Source of the DNA: Xylophilus sp. GW821-FHT01B05
GTDB lineage: Bacteria; Pseudomonadota; Gammaproteobacteria; Burkholderiales; Burkholderiaceae_C
DNA length: 64,000 nucleotides
Direction of reading: 5' to 3'
Assembly (NCBI GenBank): GCA_038961845.1
Contig: CP152408.1
Location: 3,348,001 to 3,412,000 of the forward strand
Below the pieces are notes generated by a model. That model ran no database searches. It worked only from the letters and a program-made list of their open reading frames with translations, and was not told the DNA's origin. Made by a program: the position numbers and the translations under genes. Positions 29,139-38,660 of this stretch are shown in pieces (the first letter of the stretch is position 1; each line of letters opens with the position of its first letter).

Positions 29139-30157
29139 TATTTCTGGCGGTTGGTGTAGAGCTGGTCGAAGGTGCCGCCGTCGGCAAAGTGGTCCTTGTC
29201 GGCCTTGCCCCAGCCGCCAAAGGCCTGGTCGATGGTGACCAGCGTCAGCTGCGGGAACTGCTGGGCGTACTTGGCCTTGGCCTTGTCGGAGGTCGGGCGG
29301 TAGAAGTTGCGCCCGGCGATGTCCTGGCCTTCGTCGGAGTACAGGTACTTCAGGTACTCCTCTGCCACGGCGCGGGTGCCCTTCTTGTCGACGTTCTTGT
29401 CCACCACCGCCACCGAAGGCTCGGCCAGGATGGAGAGCGAAGGCACAACGATCTCGAACTTCTCGGGGCCGAATTCCTTCAGCGCCAGGAAGGCTTCGTT
29501 TTCCCAGGCCAGCAGCACGTCGCCCACGCCACGTTGCACGAAGGTGATGGTGGCGCCGCGCGCGCCGGTATCCAGCACCGGCACGTTCTTGAACAGCTTG
29601 CCGATGTAGTCACGCGCGCCGGCCTCGCCGCCGTACTTGCGCTTGGCGTATTCCCAGCCCGCCAGGTAGTTCCAGCGTGCGCCGCCCGAGGTCTTGGGGT
29701 TGGGCGTAATCACCTGCACGCCGGCCTTGGCCAGGTCGTCCCAGTCCTTGATGCCCTTGGGGTTGCCCTTTTTCACCAGGAACACGATGGTCGAGCTGTA
29801 AGGCGCCGAGTTGTGCGGCAGGCGCTTTTGCCAGTCTGCCTTGACCAGGCCGCCATGCGTGACCAGCGCATCGATGTCGCCACCCAGGGCCAGCGTGGCC
29901 ACGTCGGCCTCGATGCCGTCGATGATGGAGCGCGCCTGCTTGCCCGAGCCGCCGTGCGACTGCTTGATCACCACGTCCTGGCCGGTCTTGCCCTTCCAGT
30001 AGGCAGAGAAAGCCTTGTTGTAGTCCACATAAAGCTCACGCGTCGGGTCATACGACACATTGAGGAGAGTCACCGTCTGGGCCCACGCCGGCAGGGACAA
30101 GGCAGCAGCCAATGCACCGGCCAAGGGAATCTTGATAAAGTTGCGACGATGGGCCAT
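29138..30157 (-). CDS. sbp: periplasmic sulfate-binding protein
   Basis: A 339-residue binding protein for sulfate/thiosulfate import. Signal peptide [18 protein letters not shown]; the mature part has [52 protein letters not shown] and [17 protein letters not shown], all diagnostic of Sbp/CysP. No CysT, CysW or CysA gene is adjacent, so it is an orphan binding protein that must work with a transporter elsewhere. It is divergent from yggX. Confidence 0.95.
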   Translation of the reverse strand: MAHRRNFIKIPLAGALAAALSLPAWAQTVTLLNVSYDPTRELYVDYNKAFSAYWKGKTGQDVVIKQSHGGSGKQARSIIDGIEADVATLALGGDIDALVTHGGLVKADWQKRLPHNSAPYSSTIVFLVKKGNPKGIKDWDDLAKAGVQVITPNPKTSGGARWNYLAGWEYAKRKYGGEAGARDYIGKLFKNVPVLDTGARGATITFVQRGVGDVLLAWENEAFLALKEFGPEKFEIVVPSLSILAEPSVAVVDKNVDKKGTRAVAEEYLKYLYSDEGQDIAGRNFYRPTSDKAKAKYAQQFPQLTLVTIDQAFGGWGKADKDHFADGGTFDQLYTNRQK

Positions 30158-30278
30158 GGCTCTCTTCCTCTTTCTTTAATGTGAAACGATGGAAGAATTC
30201 TGGAAGCCGGCCAACCAAACTGGAACGATCAAGTTCGCAGTTTCTTATTCGAAAATCATTTTTAGAGAGTCTCCCCAC

Positions 30279-30554
30279 ATGGCACGCATGGTCCATTGCA
30301 TCAAACTCGGCACCGAAGCCGAAGGCCTGGATTTCCCCCCCTATCCCGGCGAACTGGGCAAGCGCCTGTGGCAAAGCGTCAGCAAGGAAGCCTGGGCCCA
30401 GTGGATGAAGCAGCAAACCATGCTGGTCAACGAAAACCGCCTGAACCTGGCCGACCAGCGCGCCCGCGAATACCTCAAGCGCCAGATGGAAAAGCACTTC
30501 TTCGGCGAAGGCGCCGACGCCGTACAGGGCTACGTGCCGCCTACGGCAGCCTGA
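30279..30554 (+). CDS. yggX: oxidative damage protection protein YggX
   Basis: A 91-residue cytoplasmic protein of the YggX family, implicated in protecting Fe-S clusters and in iron trafficking. [20 protein letters not shown] and [20 protein letters not shown] are family hallmarks, including the conserved Cys. The ATG at 30279 is used; an upstream in-frame ATG at 30189 would add 30 non-conserved residues. It is a single gene with its own terminator. Confidence 0.96.
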   Translation: MARMVHCIKLGTEAEGLDFPPYPGELGKRLWQSVSKEAWAQWMKQQTMLVNENRLNLADQRAREYLKRQMEKHFFGEGADAVQGYVPPTAA

Positions 30555-30571
30555 CGCCCCTCACCCCCATG

Positions 30572-30604
30572 CGCCCCGCCTGTCGCAGCCGGGGCGTTTT
30601 CTTT
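30572..30604 (+). terminator. rho-independent terminator of yggX
   Basis: Stem CGCCCCG/CGGGGCG with an 11-base loop is followed by TTTTCTTTTC, beginning 17 bp after the yggX stop. Confidence 0.85.
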
Positions 30605-30659
30605 TCGGCTATCCATGGTGCTGCGCGCCACCCGCCTCGCATGAAACACCAAAGCACCA

Positions 30660-30776
30660 AAGGCCGCGGAGCAGGCCATGCCAAGACATCCGCGGAACCG
30701 GCTTTGCCGGGCCGCAGGATGTGCCCCCTGCAAGGGGGTGGGCGAAGACACGAAGTGCGAAGCCTGGGGGTGTTTC
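30660..30776 (-). repeat. dispersed repeat II, complete copy
   Basis: Read on the minus strand: CCCCCAGGCTTCGCACTTCG, TGTCTTCGCC, a CCCCC...GGGGG hairpin, then GCAAAGCCGGTTCCGCGGAT. It aligns over about 95 bp with the copy at 44655. It ends at the mnmC start codon and overlaps its translation signal. Confidence 0.8.
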
Positions 30777-32600
30777 ATGCCTGAACCCATCGACTGGAGC
30801 CCCGCTGGCGAGCCGCGCAGCGCGCGCTTCGATGACCGTTACTACTCCGAAGCCGGCCCGCTCGCGCAAGCCCGGCACGTGTTCCTGGGCGGCTGCGGCC
30901 TGCCTGGCGCCTGGGGCGGGCAGGCGCAGTGGCGCATTCTGGAAACCGGTTTTGGCCTGGGCCTGAACTTTCTTGCCACCTGGATGGCATGGCGCGCCGA
31001 CCCGGCACGGCCGGGGCTGCTGCACTTTGTATCGATAGAGGCCTACCCGGTGGCCGCCGCCGATCTGCTGCGCGCCGCCCAGGCCCAGCCCGAGCTGGCG
31101 CCGCTGGTGCAAGAACTGGCCGCGCAATGGCAGGGCCTGCTGCCGGGCTTTCACCGCCTGGCCTTTGAGGGCGGGCGCGTGCTGCTCACGCTCTGCGTGG
31201 GCGACGTGCAGCCCATGCTGCGCGCCCAGCGCTTCGAGGCCGACAGCCTGTTCCTTGACGGCTTCAGCCCGCAGCGCAACCCGGCCATGTGGTCGCCCGA
31301 CACGCTCAAGGCCATCTCCCGCTTTGCCCGCCGCGGCACCCGCCTGGGCACCTGGACCATCGCCCGCGCCGTGCGCGACGCGCTCACCGCCCAGGGCTTT
31401 GTGCTGGAGAAAGCCCCCGGCCTGCCGCCCAAGCGCGACTGCCTGCGCGGCGTCTTCGCCCCCACCTGGGAGCCGCGGCGCCGCGCCCCCTTGCCCGGCG
31501 AGGCCGTAGCGGCGCCAGGCGATTGCGCCGTCATTGGTGCCGGCCTGGCCGGCGCCGCCGTGGCCGCCAGCCTGGCGCGGCGCGGCTGGCGCGTCAGTGT
31601 GCTGGACGCTGCCGCGCAGCCGGCAGCCGGTGCCTCTGGTGCGCCGGTCGGCGTGCTGGCGCCGCATGTCTCGCCCGACGACGCCCTGCTGTCGCGCCTG
31701 ACCCGCGCCGGCGTGCAGGCCACCTTGCAGCAACTGCGCTTGCTGCTGGAAGAAGGCCGCGACTGGGCCGCCCCTGGCGTGCTGGAGCTGAGCGCCCGCC
31801 TGCCCGCCGCCTGGGATGCGCAGGCGCCCTCGCTCCACGCCAGCGCCGCGCAGCTCGCCCAGGCCAGCCTGCCGCCCAGCGCCGCCGCCGTGCTGCACCA
31901 GCAGGCCGGCTGGGTGCGGCCGGCCCAGTTGGTCGCGGCCTGGCTGGCCACACCAGGCGTGTCTTTTATCGGCGGCCAGCAGGTCGCCCGGATCGCACCT
32001 AACGGCCATCGCTGGCAGGTACTGGATGCCGCTGGCCAAGTGCTGGCCGAAGCCGACCGCGTGGTGATCGCCACCGGCGCCCAGGGCGGGCCGCTTGCGC
32101 CCGGCCTGCCGCTGCAGCCGGTGCGCGGCCAGCTCGCCTGGGGCCGCATGGCCGACGCCGCAGGCGCCCTGCCCCAGCAACCGCTCAATGGCGACGGCCA
32201 CCTGATCGCCCACGTGCCCGACGCGGGCGGCGCGCTCTGGCTCAGCGGCGCCACCTTCGACCGCGACAGCACCGACACCACGCCGCGCGCCGCCGACCGC
32301 ACGGCCAATCAAGAGCGCTTGGCGCGCCTGCACCCCGCCGCCGCCCAGGCGCTTGACGGCGCCTTCCGCAGCGGTGCGATGCACGACTGGGTGGGCATCC
32401 GCTGCGCCTCGGCCGACCGCCGGCCGCTGGTCGGCCCGCTGGCCGCAGACACCCCGGGCCTCTGGGTCTGCACCGCGCTGGGCTCGCGCGGCCTGAGCTT
32501 TGCCGCGCTGTGCGCCGAACTGCTGGCCGCCCGCTGGCATGGCGAGCCCTTGCCGCTGCCAGCGGCGATGGCAGCGGCGCTGTCGACACAGCGCTGCTGA
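30777..32600 (+). CDS. mnmC: bifunctional tRNA mnm5s2U34 methyltransferase/FAD-dependent oxidoreductase
   Basis: A 607-residue enzyme completing mnm5s2U at the wobble position of several tRNAs. The N-terminal MTase domain (about 1-235) contains RFDDRYYSEAGPLAQARHVF, ILETGFGLGLNFLATW (SAM loop) and LFLDGFSPQRNPAMWS. The FAD oxidoreductase domain begins with CAVIGAGLAGAAVAASLARR near 250 and ends with the MHDWVGIRCASADRRPLVG motif. The ATG at 30777 is placed by the conserved IDWSPAGEPRS start. The probable ribosome site (GGGGGTG) lies inside repeat II. Confidence 0.96.
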   Translation: MPEPIDWSPAGEPRSARFDDRYYSEAGPLAQARHVFLGGCGLPGAWGGQAQWRILETGFGLGLNFLATWMAWRADPARPGLLHFVSIEAYPVAAADLLRAAQAQPELAPLVQELAAQWQGLLPGFHRLAFEGGRVLLTLCVGDVQPMLRAQRFEADSLFLDGFSPQRNPAMWSPDTLKAISRFARRGTRLGTWTIARAVRDALTAQGFVLEKAPGLPPKRDCLRGVFAPTWEPRRRAPLPGEAVAAPGDCAVIGAGLAGAAVAASLARRGWRVSVLDAAAQPAAGASGAPVGVLAPHVSPDDALLSRLTRAGVQATLQQLRLLLEEGRDWAAPGVLELSARLPAAWDAQAPSLHASAAQLAQASLPPSAAAVLHQQAGWVRPAQLVAAWLATPGVSFIGGQQVARIAPNGHRWQVLDAAGQVLAEADRVVIATGAQGGPLAPGLPLQPVRGQLAWGRMADAAGALPQQPLNGDGHLIAHVPDAGGALWLSGATFDRDSTDTTPRAADRTANQERLARLHPAAAQALDGAFRSGAMHDWVGIRCASADRRPLVGPLAADTPGLWVCTALGSRGLSFAALCAELLAARWHGEPLPLPAAMAAALSTQRC

Positions 32601-32610
32601 CGCGGGCCGA

Positions 32611-33876
32611 TCAGGCGCGCGCCTGGTGCCTCAACACGAACAGCCCCACGTCGACCCGGCCCGACAGAAAACCCGCCTCGCAGTAGCAAAGGTAGTACGC
32701 CCACAGGCGCTGGAACGCGGCATCGAAGCCCAGCGGGGCGATGGCGGGCCATGCGGCCAGGAAGCGGTGCTGCCATTCGGCCAGCGTCTTCGCATAGCTG
32801 CCACCAAAGGATTCGGCCAGCTCCAGCGTGAGCCCGGCCCGCTCGGCCTGCGCGCGCAGCGCAGCCACCGAGGGCAGCATGCCGCCCGGGAAGATGAAGC
32901 GCTGGATGAAGTCGGGCGTGCGGCGGTAGTGGTCAAAGTGCGCGTCGGCGATGGTGATCACCTGCACCACGGCCACGCCCTCGGGCGACAGGCGCTGGCG
33001 CAGGGTGTCAAAGTAGACCGGCCAGTAGCGCTCACCCACGGCTTCGAGCATCTCGATAGAGACGATGCGGTCGTAAGCGCCCTCGACGTCACGGTAGTCC
33101 TGCAGCCGCAGATCGACCTGTTGTTCGCGCTGCTCTGCCACCACGCGCTGCTGCGCATGCGCAAGTTGCTCGGTCGACAGCGTGAGGCCGGTAACCTGCG
33201 CGCCCTGCTCCGCCATGGCCAGCGCCAGCGCGCCCCAACCGCAGCCAATCTCCAGCACCTTGGCGTCCGGCTTCAGGTCGAGCAGTTCAATGATGCGCTG
33301 GAGCTTGGCGGCCTGCGCCTGTTCAAGCGTTTCGCCCTCGCCCTTGGCATACAACGCGCTCGAATAGACCATGTCCGGGTCCAGCCACCGGGCGTAGAAG
33401 TCGTTGCCCATGTCGTAGTGGAAGGAGATGTTCTGGCGGCTGCCGCGGCGCGTGTTGGAGCGCGCCCGGTGCAGCAGCCGGCCGGCCCAGCGCGCGGGCG
33501 GCGAGGCATCGAACACGCGGCCCCAGCCGGCCTCGTTGCGGATACCGAACTCGAGCAGCGCCGTGAGGTCGGGGCTTGACCAGTCGCCGTCACGGTAGGA
33601 CTCGGCCAGCCCGATGTCGCCGCGCAGCAGCATGCGCGCCAGCGGGCGCCAGCGATGCAGCGTGATCGCCGCATGCGGGCCGGGCGCCGCGCCGCGGCCT
33701 TCGACGCGCTGGCCATCGGGCAGCTCAACAACCAGCGCGCCGCAGGCCATGCCGCGCAGCAGGCGTGTCAGCAGGCGCCGCAGCGGGCGCAGCACCCAGC
33801 CCGAGCGCAAGGCAAGGGCGGCCTGTTCGAGGGAGTCGGCCTGCAGGCCATTCGACGGGGAGGAGGAAGTGCTCAT
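32611..33876 (-). CDS. cfa: cyclopropane-fatty-acyl-phospholipid synthase
   Basis: A 421-residue SAM-dependent enzyme that methylenates unsaturated acyl chains in membrane phospholipids. NISFHYDMGNDFYARWLDPDMVYSSA is split here into HYDMGNDFY (residues 153-161) and DPDMVYSSA; the SAM loop is VLEIGCGWGALAL (207-219), and DRIVSIEMLEAVGE and HFDHYRRTPDFIQRFIFPGG follow. The start overlaps the DUF1365 stop (ATGA). It is the last gene of an eight-gene minus-strand operon whose first gene encodes a second Cfa-type enzyme. Confidence 0.93.
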   Translation of the reverse strand: MSTSSSPSNGLQADSLEQAALALRSGWVLRPLRRLLTRLLRGMACGALVVELPDGQRVEGRGAAPGPHAAITLHRWRPLARMLLRGDIGLAESYRDGDWSSPDLTALLEFGIRNEAGWGRVFDASPPARWAGRLLHRARSNTRRGSRQNISFHYDMGNDFYARWLDPDMVYSSALYAKGEGETLEQAQAAKLQRIIELLDLKPDAKVLEIGCGWGALALAMAEQGAQVTGLTLSTEQLAHAQQRVVAEQREQQVDLRLQDYRDVEGAYDRIVSIEMLEAVGERYWPVYFDTLRQRLSPEGVAVVQVITIADAHFDHYRRTPDFIQRFIFPGGMLPSVAALRAQAERAGLTLELAESFGGSYAKTLAEWQHRFLAAWPAIAPLGFDAAFQRLWAYYLCYCEAGFLSGRVDVGLFVLRHQARA

Positions 33877-34685
33877 GAGTCTTTGGTTCCGGCGATGGTC
33901 ACGGATTGCGCAGGTGCTGCGGGGCAGGCATGGAGGCGCACGCCCTTGATCCACAGCCGCAGGGCTTCCCAATGGATCGCGAGCACAACCTTGAGGGTCA
34001 GCAGGGGGTGGGAGAAGAAAACGGCGGCCAGCGCGGCGTCGCCCAGCGGGCAGCGGCGCGCATCGAAGCGCGCGGTGAGCACCGGGCCCGCGTCGTCGGC
34101 CACGGCAATACCAATCGCCAGGCCGAGGCGCGCCACATCGGGCGCCTGCATCCGGAAGTCGTAGTGCAGGTCAAGCCCAAGAAAGGGCGAGACATGGAAC
34201 TGCTTGTCGCAGCGCTGGGCGATGTCTTGGCCGTCGCGCCCATCGGCACCGACCGCGATCAGGTAGCTGTGCCGCTGGCCGAAAGTGTTGTTGACCTCGT
34301 AGAGGATGGCTTGCAGCCCGCCGCCAGGATGGTCGCAGTAGTACACGCTCAGCGGGTTGAAGGCGTAGCCCAGGATGCGCGGCATGCTCAGCAGCCGGAT
34401 CGCACCGCCCGCGCGCAGGCCGGCGGCCACGAGCTGCCGCTCCACGTAGGGCCGCAGCCCCGGGCCCTCCGTGGCGTCGCCGGCGCCGTAATCGCGCTCG
34501 TGCAGGCTGAACAGGTTGAAGCGGTTGAGCGAGAAGAGCCGCAGCCGGCGCGCCAATGCGGGCAACTCGTCGATGTCGAGCAGCAGCGAGAACACGCGGT
34601 AGCTCAGCCGGTGTTTTGCGGGCCGCAGCCGCTGGTGCAACACGCGGCCCACGTAGAGCGCAGAGGCGGTCGCGCCGGTGGTCAT
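33873..34685 (-). CDS. DUF1365 family protein
   Basis: A 270-residue protein of DUF1365. YVGRVLHQRLRPAKHRLSYR, YAFNPLSVYYCDHPGGGLQ, EVNNTFGQRHSYL and KQFHVSPFLGLDLHYDFRM match the family, which nearly always lies between a Cfa-type methyltransferase and a FAD oxidoreductase, as here. It overlaps both neighbours by 4 bp. The family is linked to modified fatty-acid synthesis under photo-oxidative or light stress in other proteobacteria; the reaction is not established from this sequence. Confidence 0.9.
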   Translation of the reverse strand: MTTGATASALYVGRVLHQRLRPAKHRLSYRVFSLLLDIDELPALARRLRLFSLNRFNLFSLHERDYGAGDATEGPGLRPYVERQLVAAGLRAGGAIRLLSMPRILGYAFNPLSVYYCDHPGGGLQAILYEVNNTFGQRHSYLIAVGADGRDGQDIAQRCDKQFHVSPFLGLDLHYDFRMQAPDVARLGLAIGIAVADDAGPVLTARFDARRCPLGDAALAAVFFSHPLLTLKVVLAIHWEALRLWIKGVRLHACPAAPAQSVTIAGTKDS

Positions 34686-36055
34686 TGCACGGTCTCCGTA
34701 GTCGGCCGGATGCGGATGCGGCCCGATTCATTGGCCACGTTCCAGGGCCGGCGCACGCCACCCAGGGCCTCGGCCACGGCCAGCCCGGCCTGCAGGCCGT
34801 CTTCATGGAAGCCGGAACCGAAGTAGGCACCGCAGAACCAGGTGCGGCAGCGGCCCTGCAGGCTCCACAGCTCGTCCTGCGCGCGGATCGCCTTCATGTC
34901 GAAGATCGGGTGCTCGTAGATCTCGCTGCGGATCAGGTGCTCGCCGCGCGGCTCCAGCTTGGGATTGAGGGTGAGGAACATCGGCGTGGCGTCGGGGATG
35001 GCCTGCAGCCGGTTCATCCAGTAGGTCACGCAGGGCGCCTCGGCCCGGCTACGGTCGGCCGCGTAGTTCCAGCTCGACCACACGGCGCGGCGCTGCGGCA
35101 TCAGCGCCGGGTCGCTGTGCAGCACCGCGCGGTTGCGGCTGTAGCCGAAGGCGCCCAGCACGCGCTTCTCGTTGGCCGAGGCGTCGGACACCAGGCGCAG
35201 CGCCTGGTCGGCGTGTGTGGCGATCACCACCTGGTCGAAGCGCTGCGGCGCGGCCACGCCTTCGGTGCGCACCCACGCGCCCTCGGCGTCACGCTTCACT
35301 TCAGTGGCGGCCTGGTCCAGACGCAGGCCCTGCCCCAGCCCTGCGGTCAGGCGCTCGACGTAGCGCGCGCTGCCGCCGGTGACGGTGCGCCATGCCGGTC
35401 GGCCGCTGAGCTTGAGCAGGTGGTGGTTCTCGCAGAAGCGAACAAAGGCTTCGGTCGGGTACTCGCCGACGCGGGCGGCCGAGGTCGACCAGATCGCCGC
35501 GGCCATCGGGTACAGGTGGTCTTCGCGAAAGGCTTTGCCAAAGCCGCGAGCATCGAGGTAGCTGTCGAGCGGGATCAGCCCAAAGCGCTCGGCGTCGGCT
35601 GGCGCCTGGCGGTAGAAGCGCACCAGGTCGCGCAGCATCGACCAGAAGCGCGGGCTCAGCAGGTTGCCGCGCTGCGCGAACAGGCCGCGCAGGTCGGTGC
35701 CCGAATACTCGAGCTGGCCGCCGTCCAGACTCACTGCAAAGGACATCTCGGTCGCCTGCGTTGCCACGCCCAGATGCTTGAACAGCGCGCTCAGGTTCGG
35801 ATAGGCCGGCTCGTTGTAGACGATGAAGCCGGTGTCGACGGCAACCGTGCCGGTGGCGGTCGGCGCCTCCACCGTGTTGCTGTGGCCGCCCGGCCGGCTG
35901 TCGGCCTCGAACAGCGTCACACGGTGGCGCTGCGCCAGCAGCCACGCAGCCGAAAGGCCGGCAATGCCGCTGCCGATGACGGCGATATCGAGCGCCGGCG
36001 GGCCGGAGGCACGGTGGGTCGGCAGAGGGCCCTCGGGTGCGGTGGCAATCGTCAT
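34682..36055 (-). CDS. NAD/FAD-binding oxidoreductase (COG2907 type)
   Basis: A 457-residue flavoprotein with FAD-binding VIGSGIAGLSAAWLL at residues 27-41, an ADSRPGGHSNTVE segment typical of amine oxidase-like desaturases, and TGFIVYNEPAYPNLSALF. The C-terminal CGAYFGSGFHEDGLQAGLAVAEAL closes the FAD site. In related clusters this protein is thought to act on acyl chains modified by the methyltransferase. The stop overlaps the DUF1365 start, so the genes are translationally coupled. Confidence 0.9.
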   Translation of the reverse strand: MTIATAPEGPLPTHRASGPPALDIAVIGSGIAGLSAAWLLAQRHRVTLFEADSRPGGHSNTVEAPTATGTVAVDTGFIVYNEPAYPNLSALFKHLGVATQATEMSFAVSLDGGQLEYSGTDLRGLFAQRGNLLSPRFWSMLRDLVRFYRQAPADAERFGLIPLDSYLDARGFGKAFREDHLYPMAAAIWSTSAARVGEYPTEAFVRFCENHHLLKLSGRPAWRTVTGGSARYVERLTAGLGQGLRLDQAATEVKRDAEGAWVRTEGVAAPQRFDQVVIATHADQALRLVSDASANEKRVLGAFGYSRNRAVLHSDPALMPQRRAVWSSWNYAADRSRAEAPCVTYWMNRLQAIPDATPMFLTLNPKLEPRGEHLIRSEIYEHPIFDMKAIRAQDELWSLQGRCRTWFCGAYFGSGFHEDGLQAGLAVAEALGGVRRPWNVANESGRIRIRPTTETVQ

Positions 36056-36134
36056 GCAGTGCTCCGAACAGGTGTGTTGCTGCTTCTACGCAGCCTCCGG
36101 CCGTTTGGATTTGCCGTTTGCCGAATCGAATCTC

Positions 36135-36548
36135 TCAGCGCCGGCCGAACGCCAGCGTGACCCGCGCCGCAGCCGCCGCCGACACCGCCGTCACGAAAGT
36201 GCCCCAACAAAGGTCGGCGACCGTCACCCGCCACGGCCAGTCCTTGAGCGTGGCCTGGTTGGTCAGGTCGTAGGTCGCATAGGCCAGCAAGCCGAGCAGC
36301 GCGCCAAAGCCCAGCGCAGTGGTCCAGCGCCCACTGGCCAGCGCCGGCCTGACGGCGAACACCACCACGCCGGCCACGTAGATCAGATAGAACAGCACAG
36401 CCGGCGCGGGCGCGAAAGGCTCGCGCATCAGGTGGCCGATGGCCGGGCGATAGAGCCGGTCGGCCATGGTCGTGAGCCAGACGGCATCGAGCGCCAGGAA
36501 GACCACGACCGTGGCCAGGTAGGCGATAGCGGTTTGCCGGAAGGTCAT
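36135..36548 (-). CDS. DUF2177 family membrane protein
   Basis: A 137-residue inner-membrane protein with four spans. FLALDAVWLTTMADRLYRPAIGHLM and TYDLTNQATLKDWPWRVTVADLCWG are DUF2177 hallmarks. The ATG at 36548 follows CAGGAG and fits the family length. It lies in the lipid-modification operon, about 80 bp from its upstream and downstream coding neighbours. The function is unknown. Confidence 0.88.
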   Translation of the reverse strand: MTFRQTAIAYLATVVVFLALDAVWLTTMADRLYRPAIGHLMREPFAPAPAVLFYLIYVAGVVVFAVRPALASGRWTTALGFGALLGLLAYATYDLTNQATLKDWPWRVTVADLCWGTFVTAVSAAAAARVTLAFGRR

Positions 36549-36607
36549 GCGAAGCTCCTGTACGTTGAAGGGACGAGGCGCGGCGGGCTTGGGGCACGGG
36601 CCATGCA

Positions 36608-37264
36608 TCACTTGAGCCGGTACGCCAGTTGCCGCCCGCCTTCGAGCGTCGAATCGAGCCCGACCCATTCGCCCTGGGCCGAATACCAGACATCGATCGG
36701 CTGCGGTGGCCCCTCGATGCGCCAGCGTGTCGCCACGACCGGCTGGCCGCGCACCTCGATGGGCCCGTCGCCCAGCCGGTTCACGCGCACCGTCTCGGCC
36801 TTGCCGGTCTGCGCGTTGAGCAGCCGGCTCTGGTGGCGCATGGCAGGGTTCCAGTAGGCGAAGCTCATCACGCAGCCCGACAGGGCACGCACCATTGGCG
36901 CAGTGCCAGCACCGGCGCCCGCCTCGGCCGTGACCGAAAGGCCCTCGCCGGCCGGCTCGGCGCGCACGCGGCTCATGCTGCCGTCGTCGTCGGTGGTGGC
37001 GCTCAGGCTGTCAAGGCAGTCGCCGCGCCAGCGCTCGGTCGCCTGGTGCCGGTAGCGGTAGACCGTGAGGCCCAGCAGCTTGACGGTGAAGCGTGCATCG
37101 CTCAGCACCTCGCGCGCCTCGGCCGGCCCGCTGACGACGAAGCGGTGCTCGCCGATCGGCTTGCCGTCGAGGAAGGCCGAGAAGTTCGACTCGGCCGCGC
37201 CGGCAACACCACTCACCGCGCACAGGCCCAGGGCGCAAGCCCAGCGCCGCGACGTCTTCGTCAT
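36608..37264 (-). CDS. DUF6134 family exported protein
   Basis: A 218-residue protein with signal peptide RWACALGLCAVSGVAGAA. The mature domain (NFSAFLDGKPIGEHRFVV, CVMSFAYWNPAMRHQSRLLNAQTG, DVWYSAQGEWVGLDSTLEGG) matches DUF6134-type periplasmic proteins with a predicted beta structure. It overlaps the DUF1295 gene by 4 bp. It probably binds or handles a lipid made by this operon; that is inference. Confidence 0.8.
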   Translation of the reverse strand: MTKTSRRWACALGLCAVSGVAGAAESNFSAFLDGKPIGEHRFVVSGPAEAREVLSDARFTVKLLGLTVYRYRHQATERWRGDCLDSLSATTDDDGSMSRVRAEPAGEGLSVTAEAGAGAGTAPMVRALSGCVMSFAYWNPAMRHQSRLLNAQTGKAETVRVNRLGDGPIEVRGQPVVATRWRIEGPPQPIDVWYSAQGEWVGLDSTLEGGRQLAYRLK

Positions 37265-38061
37265 GGCGCGCTCCCGACTTGGCGGCGGCGCACGGGACCG
37301 GGCACGAAGGCGTTGGTGCGCGCGATGTAGTCGCGGTAGGCCGGGCGGCGCTCGGCGATGTCCTTCTCGAGCAGTTTCACGCCCGAGACCTTGAGCAGCA
37401 GCAGCGTCATGAGCAGCGGCGACACGATGCTCCAGGTGCCGGCCCAGCCCGCGCCCGCCATGGCCGTGAGCCACAGGCCCCACCAGACGCAGGCCTCGCC
37501 GAAATAGTTGGGGTGCCGCGTGTAGCGCCACAGGCCGCGGTCCATCACCTGGCCCTCGTGGGCCGGGCCGGCCTTGAAGCGCGCCATCTGCGCATCGCCG
37601 ATCGCCTCGAAAACGAGGCCGAAGGCCGCCAGCACGAGGCCAAAGGCGCCGAGCGCATGCAACGGCCCTGCAGCGGTCACCCCGACCAGGAACGGCGCCG
37701 ACACCACCCAGGCCAGCACCGCTTGCAGAAAGAACACCAGATAAAGGCTCTTGAAGCGAAAGCCCGGCTGGTTGCGCTCGCGGATCTCCCGGTAGCGGCG
37801 CTCCTCGCCATGGCCCCAGTTGCGCCAGGTGATGAACAGGCTCAAGCGCAGCGCCCAGGCACTGGCCAGCGCCAGCATGCAGAGGCCGTGTGCCCCCACC
37901 TGCGGCACCAACAGCGCATAAACCCAACCGGCGCCGACGATCAGCAGCGCCCAGACCCGGTCGACCAGGCTCACGTCCTTGCACAGCAAGCTCGCAAGCC
38001 AGGTCAGCACGGCCAGTGCTGCGGTCAACGCCAGGCCAGTGAATGCGATCGACGCGCTCAT
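37261..38061 (-). CDS. DUF1295 family membrane protein (steroid 5-alpha-reductase-like)
   Basis: A 266-residue integral membrane protein with about seven spans. DRVWALLIVGAGWVYALL, the RYREIRERNQPGFRFKSLYLVFFLQ stretch (in two parts) and LWRYTRHPNYFGEACVWWGLWL match DUF1295, a relative of steroid 5-alpha reductases and ICMT. The conserved TRHPNYFGE motif should bind NADPH or SAM. The gene overlaps both neighbours by 4 bp. Confidence 0.9.
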   Translation of the reverse strand: MSASIAFTGLALTAALAVLTWLASLLCKDVSLVDRVWALLIVGAGWVYALLVPQVGAHGLCMLALASAWALRLSLFITWRNWGHGEERRYREIRERNQPGFRFKSLYLVFFLQAVLAWVVSAPFLVGVTAAGPLHALGAFGLVLAAFGLVFEAIGDAQMARFKAGPAHEGQVMDRGLWRYTRHPNYFGEACVWWGLWLTAMAGAGWAGTWSIVSPLLMTLLLLKVSGVKLLEKDIAERRPAYRDYIARTNAFVPGPVRRRQVGSAP

Positions 38062-38660
38062 GGCTGCGGCCCGCCGGCCCGGACGCCGTCAAAGCGCACC
38101 GACAGCCGCAAGAGCAGCGGCAGCACCAAGCCCCAGACCAGCGCCAGCGTGAGCAGCGCCGGCGCCGTGTGGACGAAGGCCGCGCCACCCAGTCGTACGC
38201 CCGAAGCGAACGCGAGCGGCCCGGCGACGGCGCCCAGCACCGCCGCCAGCCACAGCCTGGGCCGCAGCCAGCGCAGGCTGACATTCAACGCAATCGCGAA
38301 CAAACCCCACAGCGCCACCATCCAGTAGGGCGCGACATGCACATCGGGCTGGCCCGAGGGGTACACGACATTGCCCTGCAGCGCCACCATCGTCTCTACC
38401 GTGAAGCCGATCCCGCATGCCAGCGCCACCAACAGCGCCTCGCGGCCGGGCCGGGCCGACACCGCCAGGTGCCAGCAGATCACGGCCACCACACACAACG
38501 TGCCGGCCAGCGGCACGTGATGGGCCGCGCCAAGCACGGCGGCGAACCAGGCCAATTGCGACAGCGCGACGTTGGCCACCAGCACCCGGCGCGTGGGCCG
38601 GGCAGCGGTGGCCACAGACAGGGTCGTGGGCGTTGCCTTGTGTGCCATGAGGGCTGTCAT
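38058..38660 (-). CDS. DUF2878 family membrane protein
   Basis: A 200-residue inner-membrane protein with about six spans (WFAAVLGAAHHVPLAGTLCV, LVALACGIGFTVETMVALQG). The sequence and position between a Cfa-type methyltransferase and DUF1295 match DUF2878. The ATG at 38660 overlaps the upstream stop (ATGA). The function is unknown. Confidence 0.87.
   Translation of the reverse strand: MTALMAHKATPTTLSVATAARPTRRVLVANVALSQLAWFAAVLGAAHHVPLAGTLCVVAVICWHLAVSARPGREALLVALACGIGFTVETMVALQGNVVYPSGQPDVHVAPYWMVALWGLFAIALNVSLRWLRPRLWLAAVLGAVAGPLAFASGVRLGGAAFVHTAPALLTLALVWGLVLPLLLRLSVRFDGVRAGGPQP

Noticed and set aside
30609..32540. 643-codon minus-strand open frame opposite mnmC
   Set aside because: The same antisense effect; MnmC motifs on the plus strand are decisive.
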